Below, piece by piece: positions 25,648 through 34,846 of a stretch of DNA of 64,000 nucleotides. The notes beneath the pieces were generated by a model. That model worked only from the letters and a program-made list of their open reading frames with translations. It was not told where the DNA came from and ran no database searches. The position numbers and the translations under genes are program-made. The stretch is taken from assembly GCA_944321165.1 (NCBI GenBank), contig CALUKE010000005.1, forward strand, positions 1 to 64,000, in the 5' to 3' direction. Every line of letters begins with the position of its first letter. Position 1 is the first letter of the stretch. The DNA comes from an uncultured Odoribacter sp. (lineage in GTDB: Bacteria > Bacteroidota > Bacteroidia > Bacteroidales > Marinifilaceae).

Positions 25648-26961
25648 CTACGTATGATAGACTGTTTGATACCACATAGATTTTAATTCCCAATAATCGG
25701 CATTTGCCAGCAGAAAGGCTGAAAAGGGTTTTCCTCCAGTGATGGCCAGCAGGTCGATTTTTGTTTCTTCGCTGATCTGCAGGGTGACACTGTGCGCGTT
25801 TTCATCTGTCAGACAGAGTTGAGAGCCCTGTCCGGACAGTACGACGTTGGTTACCAGCACCGGAATGTCTTCGCTCAGGGGATTTTCCTGTATGGCTCGC
25901 CGATAGTGGGCTGCCGCTGTCTGAAGATCGTTGCAGAAAGTGGGGATAAAACTTTCCGGCGATAAGGTCGTTTCCTTGAAAAGGGCCCGCCGACAGAGGC
26001 CTGTTCCCCGATAAAAACATAGTTCTCCGGAATATGTTCCGCCCGGAATCCAGCCAGGATCTGAAAGGTTCCCCGGCACGGCAAAATGAAGGCAGACGGC
26101 AAAGCGGCCGCTTTGCTCACCGTAAAACCAATAGGTGTCGGTATGAAGGTCGTTGATCTTTTGGGAACGTTTGTGGAGGACCAGCCAACGGTCTGCAACC
26201 GCTTCTCCAGCCAGAACGCTTTCTTTCGACTGGGGGTATCCGATTTGTGTGCGGATTTCATCCTGCCACGCTTCCGGTAACCGATCTAAATGTCGGTAAC
26301 TCCGTATCAACAGGTAGAGTTTTCCCAGGCGATCTGTCAGTTCCGATTTCCATCGCTCTGTACTGAAATTCATTTCCTGAATGCTTCTTAGACGAGTTGC
26401 CAGCCCCGGTGCCTGGGCATCGACCATGCGACGGGCCATGTTGTCAAAGAGGGTATAGGCTCTTTCGGGTATATTGAGCAGGCCGTTGCGCAACAAGTCC
26501 TTCATCCAGATTTCAAGGTCTGCAATGCCGTTCAGTATTTTCTGGTGGCGCTGTGCTTGTCGTTTGGCCTGAGCCGCTTCGTCCACAGGAGTATCATTCT
26601 TGGCTTTCTGCTCTTTCTTTTCGGCTTTCTCCATTCGTTTCGACAGCCAGGATGTCACCCATTCCGGCTCTTCACTCTGTTGGAACCGATCTGCTTGTTT
26701 GGCATACAGCAACAAAAGTCCCAAACCGTGTTTACAGGGAAATTTCCGGCTGGGACAGGAACATTTGAATGCAATATTATTCAGGTCGACGGCCGTCTGA
26801 TAGGGATTCTTTCCACTTCCCTGGCAATGTCCCCATATGGCCCGTTCATTACACTCCAGCAGTACCCATTTGCTGCCGGTGGCCAATCCTTTTCCGGCTT
26901 TGATGGAGGAATCATCCGGAGCCAATTGTAAAATCTGCTCTTCTGTTAACTTGTTTTGCAT
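25648..26961 (-). CDS. SWIM zinc-finger protein, first gene of MoxR/VWA operon
   Basis: The 437-residue protein has a SWIM zinc finger near the N-terminus: C67-x-C69 ... C76-x-H78 (FKCSCPSRKFPCKHGLGLLL). SWIM fingers bind nucleic acid or protein partners. The middle (about residues 115-150) is a highly charged helix (MEKAEKKEQKAKND), possibly a coiled coil; the C-terminus contains many beta strands. It heads five tightly packed leftward genes and has a good promoter 46 bases upstream. As the operon's only zinc finger it may be the recognition component, but that is inference. No truncation is visible. Confidence 0.85.
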   Translation of the reverse strand: MQNKLTEEQILQLAPDDSSIKAGKGLATGSKWVLLECNERAIWGHCQGSGKNPYQTAVDLNNIAFKCSCPSRKFPCKHGLGLLLLYAKQADRFQQSEEPEWVTSWLSKRMEKAEKKEQKAKNDTPVDEAAQAKRQAQRHQKILNGIADLEIWMKDLLRNGLLNIPERAYTLFDNMARRMVDAQAPGLATRLRSIQEMNFSTERWKSELTDRLGKLYLLIRSYRHLDRLPEAWQDEIRTQIGYPQSKESVLAGEAVADRWLVLHKRSQKINDLHTDTYWFYGEQSGRFAVCLHFAVPGNLSDPGWIPGGTYSGELCFYRGTGLCRRALFKETTLSPESFIPTFCNDLQTAAAHYRRAIQENPLSEDIPVLVTNVVLSGQGSQLCLTDENAHSVTLQISEETKIDLLAITGGKPFSAFLLANADYWELKSMWYQTVYHT

Positions 26962-27007
26962 GTCATTTCATTTCTCAAAGAACCGTTATCGGTTGATCGG
27001 TATTTTG

Positions 27008-27015
27008 CAAAGCTA
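27008..27015 (-). promoter_or_regulatory. Promoter of SWIM-to-VWA operon
   Basis: TAGCTTTG on the minus strand fits TAnnTTTG, 46 bases before the SWIM ATG, with a T-rich TTTG further upstream as a possible -33. This is the only good promoter for the five leftward genes, whose internal gaps are 3-10 bases. Confidence 0.5.
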
Positions 27016-27176
27016 CAAAAATTGGTGAAATCAAAAACCCTTTCATGATTTAGAATTTTAAGTTGTTTGTAATATGAGGCAGATCAATAATAGAAAATGT
27101 GTATATATAAGATTTGTCGCAAAAAACATTTTTTATTTCTAAAAAAGTATTTTCCTTTGTGAAAAAATGCGGTTGT

Positions 27177-28322
27177 ATGAAAAATGTCGTATGTATGCTT
27201 TGTGTTTGGGGAGTGTGTCTGGCCTGTTCGGAAAATCCGGAGATCGATCTGTTTCCCCTTCCGGAGGTAAATGGAATCCAAAAAGAACATATCGTTGGGA
27301 AAACGGATACTTTGTTGATCGATACGACGATGCAAACTACCTTTGAAGGGAAGATGGGGGTATATCGGCAGCAGTTGTATTTTGTAGACAATTTGTTGTG
27401 TACGATCCATTTTTTGGATTCGACCGGTCAGGTGGTTTCCAAAGCCTTGGGGGTCGGGCACAGTGCTTCGGAAACAACGGTCGGACAGATTTACGCCCAT
27501 ACTTTTTTGGATAATGGTTATTTGTGTTTGCTGGGCGTATCGGATGATGTGCATTTATTTGATACGGCCTTCAGGGCGGATTGGGCGAATTCGTACCGCA
27601 AAGCCCGGAAATCCTATCAGTGGGGAGACAAGATCGGATATGACCAGTTTGAATTGTATGGGATGGGGGCGCCGGTCGTATGTCGCAGTTATCGGAATGC
27701 TGTTTTTACCAATAACAGAGCGGAGGATCCGACATTCAACTATTTCCAGACGCCCGATATTTTTGTAAGGGAATACAGAAACATTACCGAGCAGTGGTTG
27801 GATAAAAAAGAAACGGGCCGCTTGTTGGGGCGGGGCATGCCTGCTGTATATCGGGGTAAATCGGATACGCACTATCTGTTTTCTTCTACTTTTTTCGATC
27901 TGGATGAAAACGGAAATTTCTATGTGGTATACATGGCGGATTCATTGATTTATAAGTATGATAAAAATTACCGGCCCTTGTATTCGTTCGGTTTTGAGGG
28001 ACGGGCAATGGATAAAGATTATATACCCATTTTGAACGTGGAAGACATTCATGGAAAAGGAATTGCCCAGTATAAAACGAAAGGGTATTATACTTGGATC
28101 GAATACATCGATGAACTGGGATATGTGTTGCGTTCGTATGCCAAAGGGGAGAAAGAGCAAACGGATGGTTTGCAGATTTATCGGGACCGGACTCTTTTGG
28201 CGGATGTGGATGTACCCAAAGGATTTAGACCGGCGGGTTACATGGCTCCCTATGTTTTTTCTGATGCCGTGGTGGATGAAGAACATGGGCGGATGTATGT
28301 GTATAGAATGAAGATACAATAG
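27177..28322 (+). CDS. Propeller lipoprotein (DUF4221-like)
   Basis: The 381-residue predicted lipoprotein has the signal MKNVVCMLCVWGVCLAC (Cys17). Repeated strands such as GKMGVYRQQLYFVDNLLCTI, FFDLDENGNFYVVYMADSLI and YKYDKNYRPLYSFGFEGRAM suggest a beta-propeller, perhaps of the DUF4221 type; this is tentative. The frame is open upstream to 27114, but the signal peptide fixes the start at 27177. It runs divergently from the SWIM operon. The next lipoprotein gene begins at the base after its stop. Codon use is more GC-rich than in the first propeller array. Confidence 0.7.
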   Translation: MKNVVCMLCVWGVCLACSENPEIDLFPLPEVNGIQKEHIVGKTDTLLIDTTMQTTFEGKMGVYRQQLYFVDNLLCTIHFLDSTGQVVSKALGVGHSASETTVGQIYAHTFLDNGYLCLLGVSDDVHLFDTAFRADWANSYRKARKSYQWGDKIGYDQFELYGMGAPVVCRSYRNAVFTNNRAEDPTFNYFQTPDIFVREYRNITEQWLDKKETGRLLGRGMPAVYRGKSDTHYLFSSTFFDLDENGNFYVVYMADSLIYKYDKNYRPLYSFGFEGRAMDKDYIPILNVEDIHGKGIAQYKTKGYYTWIEYIDELGYVLRSYAKGEKEQTDGLQIYRDRTLLADVDVPKGFRPAGYMAPYVFSDAVVDEEHGRMYVYRMKIQ

Positions 28323-28334
28323 ATGGGTTGGAAT

Positions 28335-29124
28335 ATGAAAGCAGGCAGTTTTGTGATTTGTATGGCCATCGGCATGATGGGAATGGGATGTGCCGGGGCA
28401 GAGGATACTTCTGATCTTCGGGGAGAAATCCGTTATTTTGACGAGAGCGGAGTGCCTGTAAAAAAGGTAGTGAGCAAATCGCTCGCTTTAAGAGAAGGTT
28501 TTGTGGGAATGATGGTTGCCGTGTATGATTCCCTGTTGCTTGCCTGGAGTCCGGGTCATCCCGGGTATTTTTTTCATGTCTTTCACGTGGACACGGGAAA
28601 TGAGATCGGTACTTTTGTCAGCAAGGGGAAGGGGCATCAGGAGATGACTTCTGTCAACTGTGTATATCAGTTTTTTAAAAAAGGCCCGGAATTAATGACA
28701 TTGCTTCAGGCTTCCAATGAAGGAAAATTGTTCTTTTGGAATATTTCCAGGTCCGTAGAAGAAGGTATAACGGTATACGATACGATTGTTTCGTGTCAAT
28801 ATTCCTTGGTCGGTTCGCGTATCTTTTTCCTGCCGGAAGATACCTTGTGGGTTTATAAGAGCGATCAGATAGAATATTGGGGACAAACCACTGTGGCGAC
28901 TCCATTTTATGAGAAAAGAACCGTGGGATAGCCGTTTGGGGGCTAAAATGCCGCTATTTGACACGTTCCACGTATTCAACTGGGACGGAGAACTTTGTTA
29001 TAAACTGATGACCGATCGCTCTTATTTCACTTTTTGGGCGGATCCGGTTCGGAAACGGCTCTATACGATCGACATGGAGACGGAAGAGGTGTATTATTTG
29101 GAGGATGTATTTTGCAACTTTTAA
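28335..29124 (+). pseudogene. Propeller lipoprotein ('GxGHxE' type) with internal deletion
   Basis: The 5' frame carries a lipobox (GMMGMGC), GKGKGHQEMTSVN and FFWNISRSVEEGITVYDTI, collinear with the intact gene at 12277. After ATPFYEKR the frame shifts, and the text resumes as WDSRLGAKMPLFDTFHVFNW and ends with RLYTIDMETEEVYYL. In the intact relative about 110 residues lie between these points, so roughly 330 bases near 28910 are missing and the deletion also broke the frame. An ATG at 28323 sits upstream of the better start. A truncated protein would lack two or more blades. Confidence 0.72.
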
Positions 29125-29160
29125 GCAACTTTTTCTGTTTATGTATACGGTTTATATTTT

Positions 29161-29168
29161 TATATTTG
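29161..29168 (+). promoter_or_regulatory. -7 element of efflux operon
   Basis: TATATTTG fits TAnnTTTG and lies 22 bases before the TolC-type gene start. It is the likely promoter of all four efflux genes, which have only short gaps. Confidence 0.5.
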
Positions 29169-29190
29169 CAAAAAACATACAAGAAGTGTA

Positions 29191-30684
29191 ATGAAGAATA
29201 AAATAAGGAGAGTCGTTTGCTGGGTGGTCGGATGTCTGATGGGAAGTACTGTTTCCGGGCAGGAACTGATTGCCGGCAAGATGAGTCTGGAGGAAGCGAT
29301 TCAGATCGCTTGTACCCGTTCGCCACAGGCACAGATGGTGCAGCTTTCTTTTATGTCGCAGTATTGGAGTTTCCGTTCGTACAGGGCCCAGTTGCTGCCG
29401 TCCCTCAATCTGAACGGAACTTTAGGCAGTTATAACCGTTCGCTGGTGGAGGTCCGTGATCCGGAAACCGGACGTATCAGTTACGTGGCCAACAATACCA
29501 TGAACAATACGCTGTCGCTTCATATCAATCAGAACATTGCTCTTACGGGGGGAAATGTTTCTCTGTATACTTCCCTGGACCGTCTGGACCAGTTTTCTTA
29601 TGATACGAAGACTTACAATACCATACCGCTTTCCATCAGTTATAACCAGCCCCTGCGTTCGTTCAATTCATTGAAGTGGTTGAAAAAGACCGAACCTTTG
29701 CAATATGAAAAGGCGAAAAAACAGTACCTGGAAAATATGGAGAATATCGTGGTGCAGACTTCCGCCTATTTTTTTGCCGTGCTGTCGGCTCAGACCTCTC
29801 ACAAGAAAAGTGTGGAAAATCTGCAGGATACCCGTGACATGTACGGAATGGCCCAGAAACGTTTCGATATCGGTACGTTGACCAAGAGCGAGCTGTTACA
29901 GTTGGAGCTGTCCATGATGAATGCGGAACTGGCGGTCAGCAACAGCAAAGTCAATCTGGACATCGCGCTGTTCAATTTCAAGTCTTATTTGGGAATTTCC
30001 GAACGTAGCCTGGTGGAATTGTTGCCTCCGATGAGTGTTCCGGAGGTATTGCTGGATTATGAGTTTGTGCTGGACAAGGCCTTGCAGAATTCGTCTCATC
30101 TGCTGACTTTGAAGCTTGATCAGCTCAATGCTCAGAAAAGTGTGGCGGAAGCCAAAGCCGGTCGGGGAATCCAGCTTGCCTTGAATGCCAATCTGGGACT
30201 TTCGAAGACGGCGGATGATTTTATCGGTGCCTATCAGCGGATGCAGGATCGGGAAGTGGTGAGTCTGTCGGTGACGATGCCGATCTATGACTGGGGGATG
30301 AGTCGCGGAAAGGTGAAAATGGCAGAGGCCGAAGCGCGGCTGGTGCAAACCCAGCAGGAACAGGAAGAGATCAAGTTTCAGCAGGATATCCGAATCAAGG
30401 TGATGCAATTCAATAATCAGGCCATGCAGTGTCGAATCTCAGAGAAGGCATTGATTATTGCCGAGGAACGTTATGACATTACCAAAAAACGTTTTCAGAA
30501 TGGGGGAATTACGGTGACGGACCTGAATACGGCCCAGAAGGAATATGACAGTGCCAGTGAACAGTATGTCAATCAACTGAGTACGTTTTGGGGCGCTTAT
30601 TTTGAATTGCGCAAGTTGTCCCTCTATGATTTTATTGAAAAGCGGGATATCAGTGCTGAATTTGACGAGATTGTTGGAAGATAA
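29191..30684 (+). CDS. TolC-family outer membrane efflux channel
   Basis: The 497-residue protein has a signal peptide (MKNKIRRVVCWVVGCLMGST...). The TolC-type repeat starts with MSLEEAIQIACTRSPQ, and coiled-coil pairs follow. Family landmarks are QNIALTGGNVSLYTSLDRL, KRFDIGTLTKSELLQLELSM and, in the second repeat, YDITKKRFQNGGITVTDLNT. It would form the trimeric channel of a tripartite pump. It is first in an operon with an adaptor 22 bases downstream and two RND permeases. The length and repeats are complete. Confidence 0.92.
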   Translation: MKNKIRRVVCWVVGCLMGSTVSGQELIAGKMSLEEAIQIACTRSPQAQMVQLSFMSQYWSFRSYRAQLLPSLNLNGTLGSYNRSLVEVRDPETGRISYVANNTMNNTLSLHINQNIALTGGNVSLYTSLDRLDQFSYDTKTYNTIPLSISYNQPLRSFNSLKWLKKTEPLQYEKAKKQYLENMENIVVQTSAYFFAVLSAQTSHKKSVENLQDTRDMYGMAQKRFDIGTLTKSELLQLELSMMNAELAVSNSKVNLDIALFNFKSYLGISERSLVELLPPMSVPEVLLDYEFVLDKALQNSSHLLTLKLDQLNAQKSVAEAKAGRGIQLALNANLGLSKTADDFIGAYQRMQDREVVSLSVTMPIYDWGMSRGKVKMAEAEARLVQTQQEQEEIKFQQDIRIKVMQFNNQAMQCRISEKALIIAEERYDITKKRFQNGGITVTDLNTAQKEYDSASEQYVNQLSTFWGAYFELRKLSLYDFIEKRDISAEFDEIVGR

Positions 30685-30706
30685 TGACTTGTGAAAAGAG
30701 AGAACC

Positions 30707-31789
30707 ATGAAGATGAATCGGTATAGAAATCTGTGGCTGTTATTTGTTGCCTGTGGCCTGCTGGCTTGCGGCAAAGAGAAAAAGACGGAAGAAACGGAAA
30801 TCGGCAAAAGCGAACAGGCCGGTCAGTTGATTACGGTGGATACGCTGCTGCTCAAAAAACAGACCTTTCAGAAGCAGATCGTGTGCAACGGGAAGTTGCG
30901 GGCCGTATTGAAAAGCGATCTGCATTTCGAAGGATCGGGTATCATTACTTCCATCAATGGAGTAAACGGGGATTATGTCGAAAAAGGTACCCTATTGGCG
31001 ACGCTCGACGATGAGAAGGCCATGGTGGAGCTGGAGAAAAGCTACCGTTCGATGGAAAAGGCGAATATCGACTTGCAGGACAAGCTGATCGGTCAGGGCT
31101 ATGCAGCCGATACGTCGGCAGTGCCGCCGGCCATTTTGCGCAATATGAAGATTTCCTCCGGTTATACCAATGCCCAGGACCAGCTGGAAGCCGCTCGACG
31201 GAACCTGGAGGACTGTTATTTGAAGGCTCCTTTCAGCGGTCGGATTGCCAATTTGGACGCAAAAGTATATGACCGTTCTGAAAACAAGTTTTGTACCTTG
31301 ATCGACGATTCTTATTTTGATGTGGAATTCAGTATCCTGGAAGCGGAAGTCGAGGAGGTTGCACTGAAACAGGGGGTGAAGATCATACCTTTTGTGAATG
31401 ACAAGAAAACCTTTTATGGGGAGGTGACGGAGATCAACCCCTTGATCGACGATCACGGACAGGTGAAAATCCGTGCCCGGGTGAGTAATGCGGACAAATA
31501 CCTGATGGAGGGTATGAATGTGAAGATCGTTTTGGAACGGGCCGTTCCGGACTGCTTTGTCGTACCCAAGGATGCCGTGGTGCTGCGGGACGGTTTCCAG
31601 GTCGTTTTCTGTTACCGGGAGGGAGCTGCTGTCTGGACCTATGTGGAGGTAGTCATGTCGAATATCGATTCTCATGTGATTACGGGGAACGAGAAAAAAC
31701 AGACCGTTATTTCGGAAAATGATATCGTGATTACTTCCAACAACCTGAACCTGGCTGACGGAACCAAGGTAACCCCCAATAGTCGCTGA
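30707..31789 (+). CDS. RND efflux periplasmic adaptor (lipoprotein)
   Basis: The 360-residue protein has a lipobox (ACGLLACGK, anchored Cys). The membrane-fusion-protein order is present: a lipoyl-like half (FEGSGIITSINGVNGDYVEK and GTLLATLD), a helical hairpin, the second half (YLKAPFSGRIANLDAKVYD) and a barrel domain with ILEAEVEEVALKQGVKI. It links the inner-membrane pump to the TolC channel. It stops 2 bases before the first permease start, so the two are translationally coupled. Starts at 30707 and 30713 are both possible. The drug or metabolite is unknown. Confidence 0.92.
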   Translation: MKMNRYRNLWLLFVACGLLACGKEKKTEETEIGKSEQAGQLITVDTLLLKKQTFQKQIVCNGKLRAVLKSDLHFEGSGIITSINGVNGDYVEKGTLLATLDDEKAMVELEKSYRSMEKANIDLQDKLIGQGYAADTSAVPPAILRNMKISSGYTNAQDQLEAARRNLEDCYLKAPFSGRIANLDAKVYDRSENKFCTLIDDSYFDVEFSILEAEVEEVALKQGVKIIPFVNDKKTFYGEVTEINPLIDDHGQVKIRARVSNADKYLMEGMNVKIVLERAVPDCFVVPKDAVVLRDGFQVVFCYREGAAVWTYVEVVMSNIDSHVITGNEKKQTVISENDIVITSNNLNLADGTKVTPNSR

Positions 31790-31791
31790 TC

Positions 31792-34700
31792 ATGATAAAG
31801 GAACTGTTGAAACGTCCCATCGGGGTGAGCATGAGTGTCATCGCCATCGTGGTGTTGAGTATCGTGGCGATGGGATATCTGCCGGTATCACTGATGCCGA
31901 ACATCGATATTCCGCAGATTACGATTCAGGTCTCTGCTCCCGGTCTGTCGGTGCGGGAAGTGGACAACACTTTGTTGAAACCCCTGAAAAATCAGCTGGC
32001 ACAGGTTGTCGGACTGAAAAACATCACGGCGGAAGCACGGGCGGATGCCGGAGCAATCTACATGGATTTCGAACCCAACAGCAACATCGATCTTCTGTTT
32101 ATCGACGTGAATGAAAAGCTGGACCGGGCGGTATCCGCTTTGCCCAAGGATGTCGAACGTCCGAAAGTGATTAAGGCCAACGTGACCGATATCCCTGCGT
32201 TTTATCTGAATATTTCGTTGAAAGACAACTCTCCCCGGGAAAATGACAGGCCTCGGGAGGCCGGTATCGATTTCAGTGAACTGGGACAGTTCGCCCGGGA
32301 TGTCATTGCCAAACGGATCGAGCAATTGCCGCAGACCGCCATGGTTGATATCAGCGGAGTGGTTACTCCGGAATTGCTGTGCATTCCCGATTATAAGAAG
32401 TTGACTTCGATGGGGGTCGATATCAGTCTGCTGGAAAATGCGATCAATAGTAATAATGTCTCTTTGGGGGCTTTGAGCATCAAGGACGGGGAATATCGTT
32501 ACAACATCCATTTCGATTCCAGAATCCTTTCCAAGGAAGATATCGAGAACATCTATATCAATCACAACGGACGTATCTATCAGTTCAAGGAGCTGTGCAA
32601 GATTGTGGAACGTCCGGCCAAACGCAGCGGACTGGTCCGTAGCGGAGATGAACCGGCCGTTACGATGGCCATCATCAAACAGAACGATGCCCGGATGGCC
32701 GATTTACAGGAAAGCATCTCGACTCTTATTGCCGAGCTGGAAAAGGAACATCCCAACCTTTGTTTTGAACTGACCCGCGATCAGACCAAATTGTTGTCGT
32801 ATTCCATGGACAATCTGAGCAGTAACCTGCTGGTCGGAGCGATCCTGGCGGCGATTATTATCTTCCTGTTCATGAAGGACCTGCGTTCTCCGCTCCTGAT
32901 CGTTGTTACGATTCCTTTGTCGCTTCTCGTCACTCTGCTGGCTTTTTTCGTGTTGGGCATTTCGTTGAATATTGTCTCTTTGTCCGGATTGATTCTGGGA
33001 ACGGGAATGATGGTGGATAATTCGATCATTGTGATCGATAATATCTTTCAAAAATGGGAGCGGGGCACCCGCTTGGAAGAGGCCATTTCCAACGCGGTGA
33101 AAGAGGTTTTCACACCGATGCTGAGTAGTGTGCTGACGACCTGCTCCGTTTTCTTGCCACTTATTTTTCTGAGCGGTACAGCCGGAGCACTTTTTTACGA
33201 TCAGGCCATGGCCGTCACGATTGCGCTGTTTGCCTCCCTGTTGGTATCGGTACTCGTTTTGCCGGTTTATTTTTATCTGATGTACCGCAAGCGTTCGGCG
33301 GCATCGGAAAACCGATATCTGGCGAAATGGTTTACGTTCAATTATTACCGACCCTATGAGGCCGGCATGAAATGGACGCTGCGCCACGGACGCCTGTTGA
33401 TGGTGTGTTTCGTGTTGCTCATACCGCTTACTTATCTGCTTTATCCGCTGGTGGAGAAAAGCCGTTTGCCCCGCATTTCGCATGACGATGCCCTGCTGAC
33501 AATCGATTGGAATAGCGGTATTTCTCTGGAAGAAAATGATTTGCGGGTTTACAGGCTGTTGGCACAGGTAGACAGTCTGATCCGTCAGACCACTTCGATG
33601 GTCGGTGTACAGCAATTCCTGATGGCACATACTCCGGAGATCACTCCCTCGGAAAGCGTGATTTATATTCAGGCAAAAGATGCTGCCGCACTGGAACAGG
33701 TGGAACGGAAAATATCGGATTACATGACTTTGCATTATCCGAAAGCACAGGCTTCCTTCCGGGTTTCCAGCAATATATTCAATATGATATTTGCGGAGAA
33801 GGGCAGTTCGTTGGTCGTACAGTTGCATCCGAAAGAAGGCCAGGCTCCGACCGTGGAACAGGTGACGCGTGTCGTCGACCGCTTGAAGACCGTGTTGCCG
33901 GAGGTACAGATTCCCCCGACTGTCTTGGAACAGAATATCCGTTATATTGCGGATGTGGAGGCGATGGCGCTGCATGAGATTACCTTTGATGACATCTACC
34001 GGAAAATGAAAAATATCATTAGCCAGAATACTTTGTTCCGAATTAATCAGGGAGGGTATTCTGTGCCCGTAACGACCGGGGATTCCCAAGCGGAGGTTGC
34101 GGATGTTTTGTCGGGCAAGGTGCGCAACCGGAATGGAGTGGAGGTTCCGCTTTCGATGGTGATCCGGGAAACCAAGGGAGAAGATTTTAAGAAACTGTAT
34201 TCCGGAAGCGGAGGCGATTATTATCCGATAGCGCTGGATGTCGAAGATCGGGAGGTAAAACAGATCATGGAGCAGGTGGAAGAGGTGGTGAAAGAGGATC
34301 CGGATTTCTTTGTGACCTTCGAGGGAGAGTATTTCTCCAGCCGGGCCACCATTCGCGAATTGATCGTGATACTTCTGGTTGCCATTTCCTTGCTTTATTT
34401 TATTCTGGCAGCACAGTTCGAGAGTATTGTTCAACCGTTGATTGTCCTGTCGGAAATTGTGGTGGATATTTTCTTTGTCCTCTTGGGGCTCTGGCTGTGC
34501 GGAGAGAGCCTGAACATCATGTCGATGATCGGTCTGGTGGTGATGAGCGGTATCATCATCAATGATTCCATCCTCAAGGTCGATACCATCAACCGGCTTC
34601 GGAAAAATGGCATGCCTTTGGTGAAGGCGATTTTTACCGGAGGACACAGTCGTCTGAAGCCGATTATCATGACCTCCTTGACGACTATTCTGGCGATTGT

Positions 34701-34842
34701 ACCTTTTCTGAACCGGGTCGATATGGGATCGGATCTGCAATATCCCCTGTCGCTTTCCATCATCATCGGTATGAGTGTCGGAACGGTCATCAGTCTGTTT
34801 TTTGTACCCTTGTTGTATTACATGATTTATCGAAAACGCTGA
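31792..34842 (+). CDS. RND efflux permease 1
   Basis: The 1,016-residue pump has the standard RND layout: a TM1 start (LLKRPIGVSMSVIAIVVLSI), a large porter loop, TM2-6 and a second repeat. The TM4 acidic residue is D409 followed by N410 (MMVDNSIIVIDN), equivalent to the proton-relay pair of AcrB-type pumps with one Asp kept. The TM10 region reads SGIIINDSILKVD, an Asn-Asp variant rather than Lys. The first loop contains QITIQVSAPGLSVREVDNTL, as usual. Directly followed after 4 bases by a second, different permease. Confidence 0.92.
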   Translation: MIKELLKRPIGVSMSVIAIVVLSIVAMGYLPVSLMPNIDIPQITIQVSAPGLSVREVDNTLLKPLKNQLAQVVGLKNITAEARADAGAIYMDFEPNSNIDLLFIDVNEKLDRAVSALPKDVERPKVIKANVTDIPAFYLNISLKDNSPRENDRPREAGIDFSELGQFARDVIAKRIEQLPQTAMVDISGVVTPELLCIPDYKKLTSMGVDISLLENAINSNNVSLGALSIKDGEYRYNIHFDSRILSKEDIENIYINHNGRIYQFKELCKIVERPAKRSGLVRSGDEPAVTMAIIKQNDARMADLQESISTLIAELEKEHPNLCFELTRDQTKLLSYSMDNLSSNLLVGAILAAIIIFLFMKDLRSPLLIVVTIPLSLLVTLLAFFVLGISLNIVSLSGLILGTGMMVDNSIIVIDNIFQKWERGTRLEEAISNAVKEVFTPMLSSVLTTCSVFLPLIFLSGTAGALFYDQAMAVTIALFASLLVSVLVLPVYFYLMYRKRSAASENRYLAKWFTFNYYRPYEAGMKWTLRHGRLLMVCFVLLIPLTYLLYPLVEKSRLPRISHDDALLTIDWNSGISLEENDLRVYRLLAQVDSLIRQTTSMVGVQQFLMAHTPEITPSESVIYIQAKDAAALEQVERKISDYMTLHYPKAQASFRVSSNIFNMIFAEKGSSLVVQLHPKEGQAPTVEQVTRVVDRLKTVLPEVQIPPTVLEQNIRYIADVEAMALHEITFDDIYRKMKNIISQNTLFRINQGGYSVPVTTGDSQAEVADVLSGKVRNRNGVEVPLSMVIRETKGEDFKKLYSGSGGDYYPIALDVEDREVKQIMEQVEEVVKEDPDFFVTFEGEYFSSRATIRELIVILLVAISLLYFILAAQFESIVQPLIVLSEIVVDIFFVLLGLWLCGESLNIMSMIGLVVMSGIIINDSILKVDTINRLRKNGMPLVKAIFTGGHSRLKPIIMTSLTTILAIVPFLNRVDMGSDLQYPLSLSIIIGMSVGTVISLFFVPLLYYMIYRKR

Positions 34843-34846
34843 TGTC

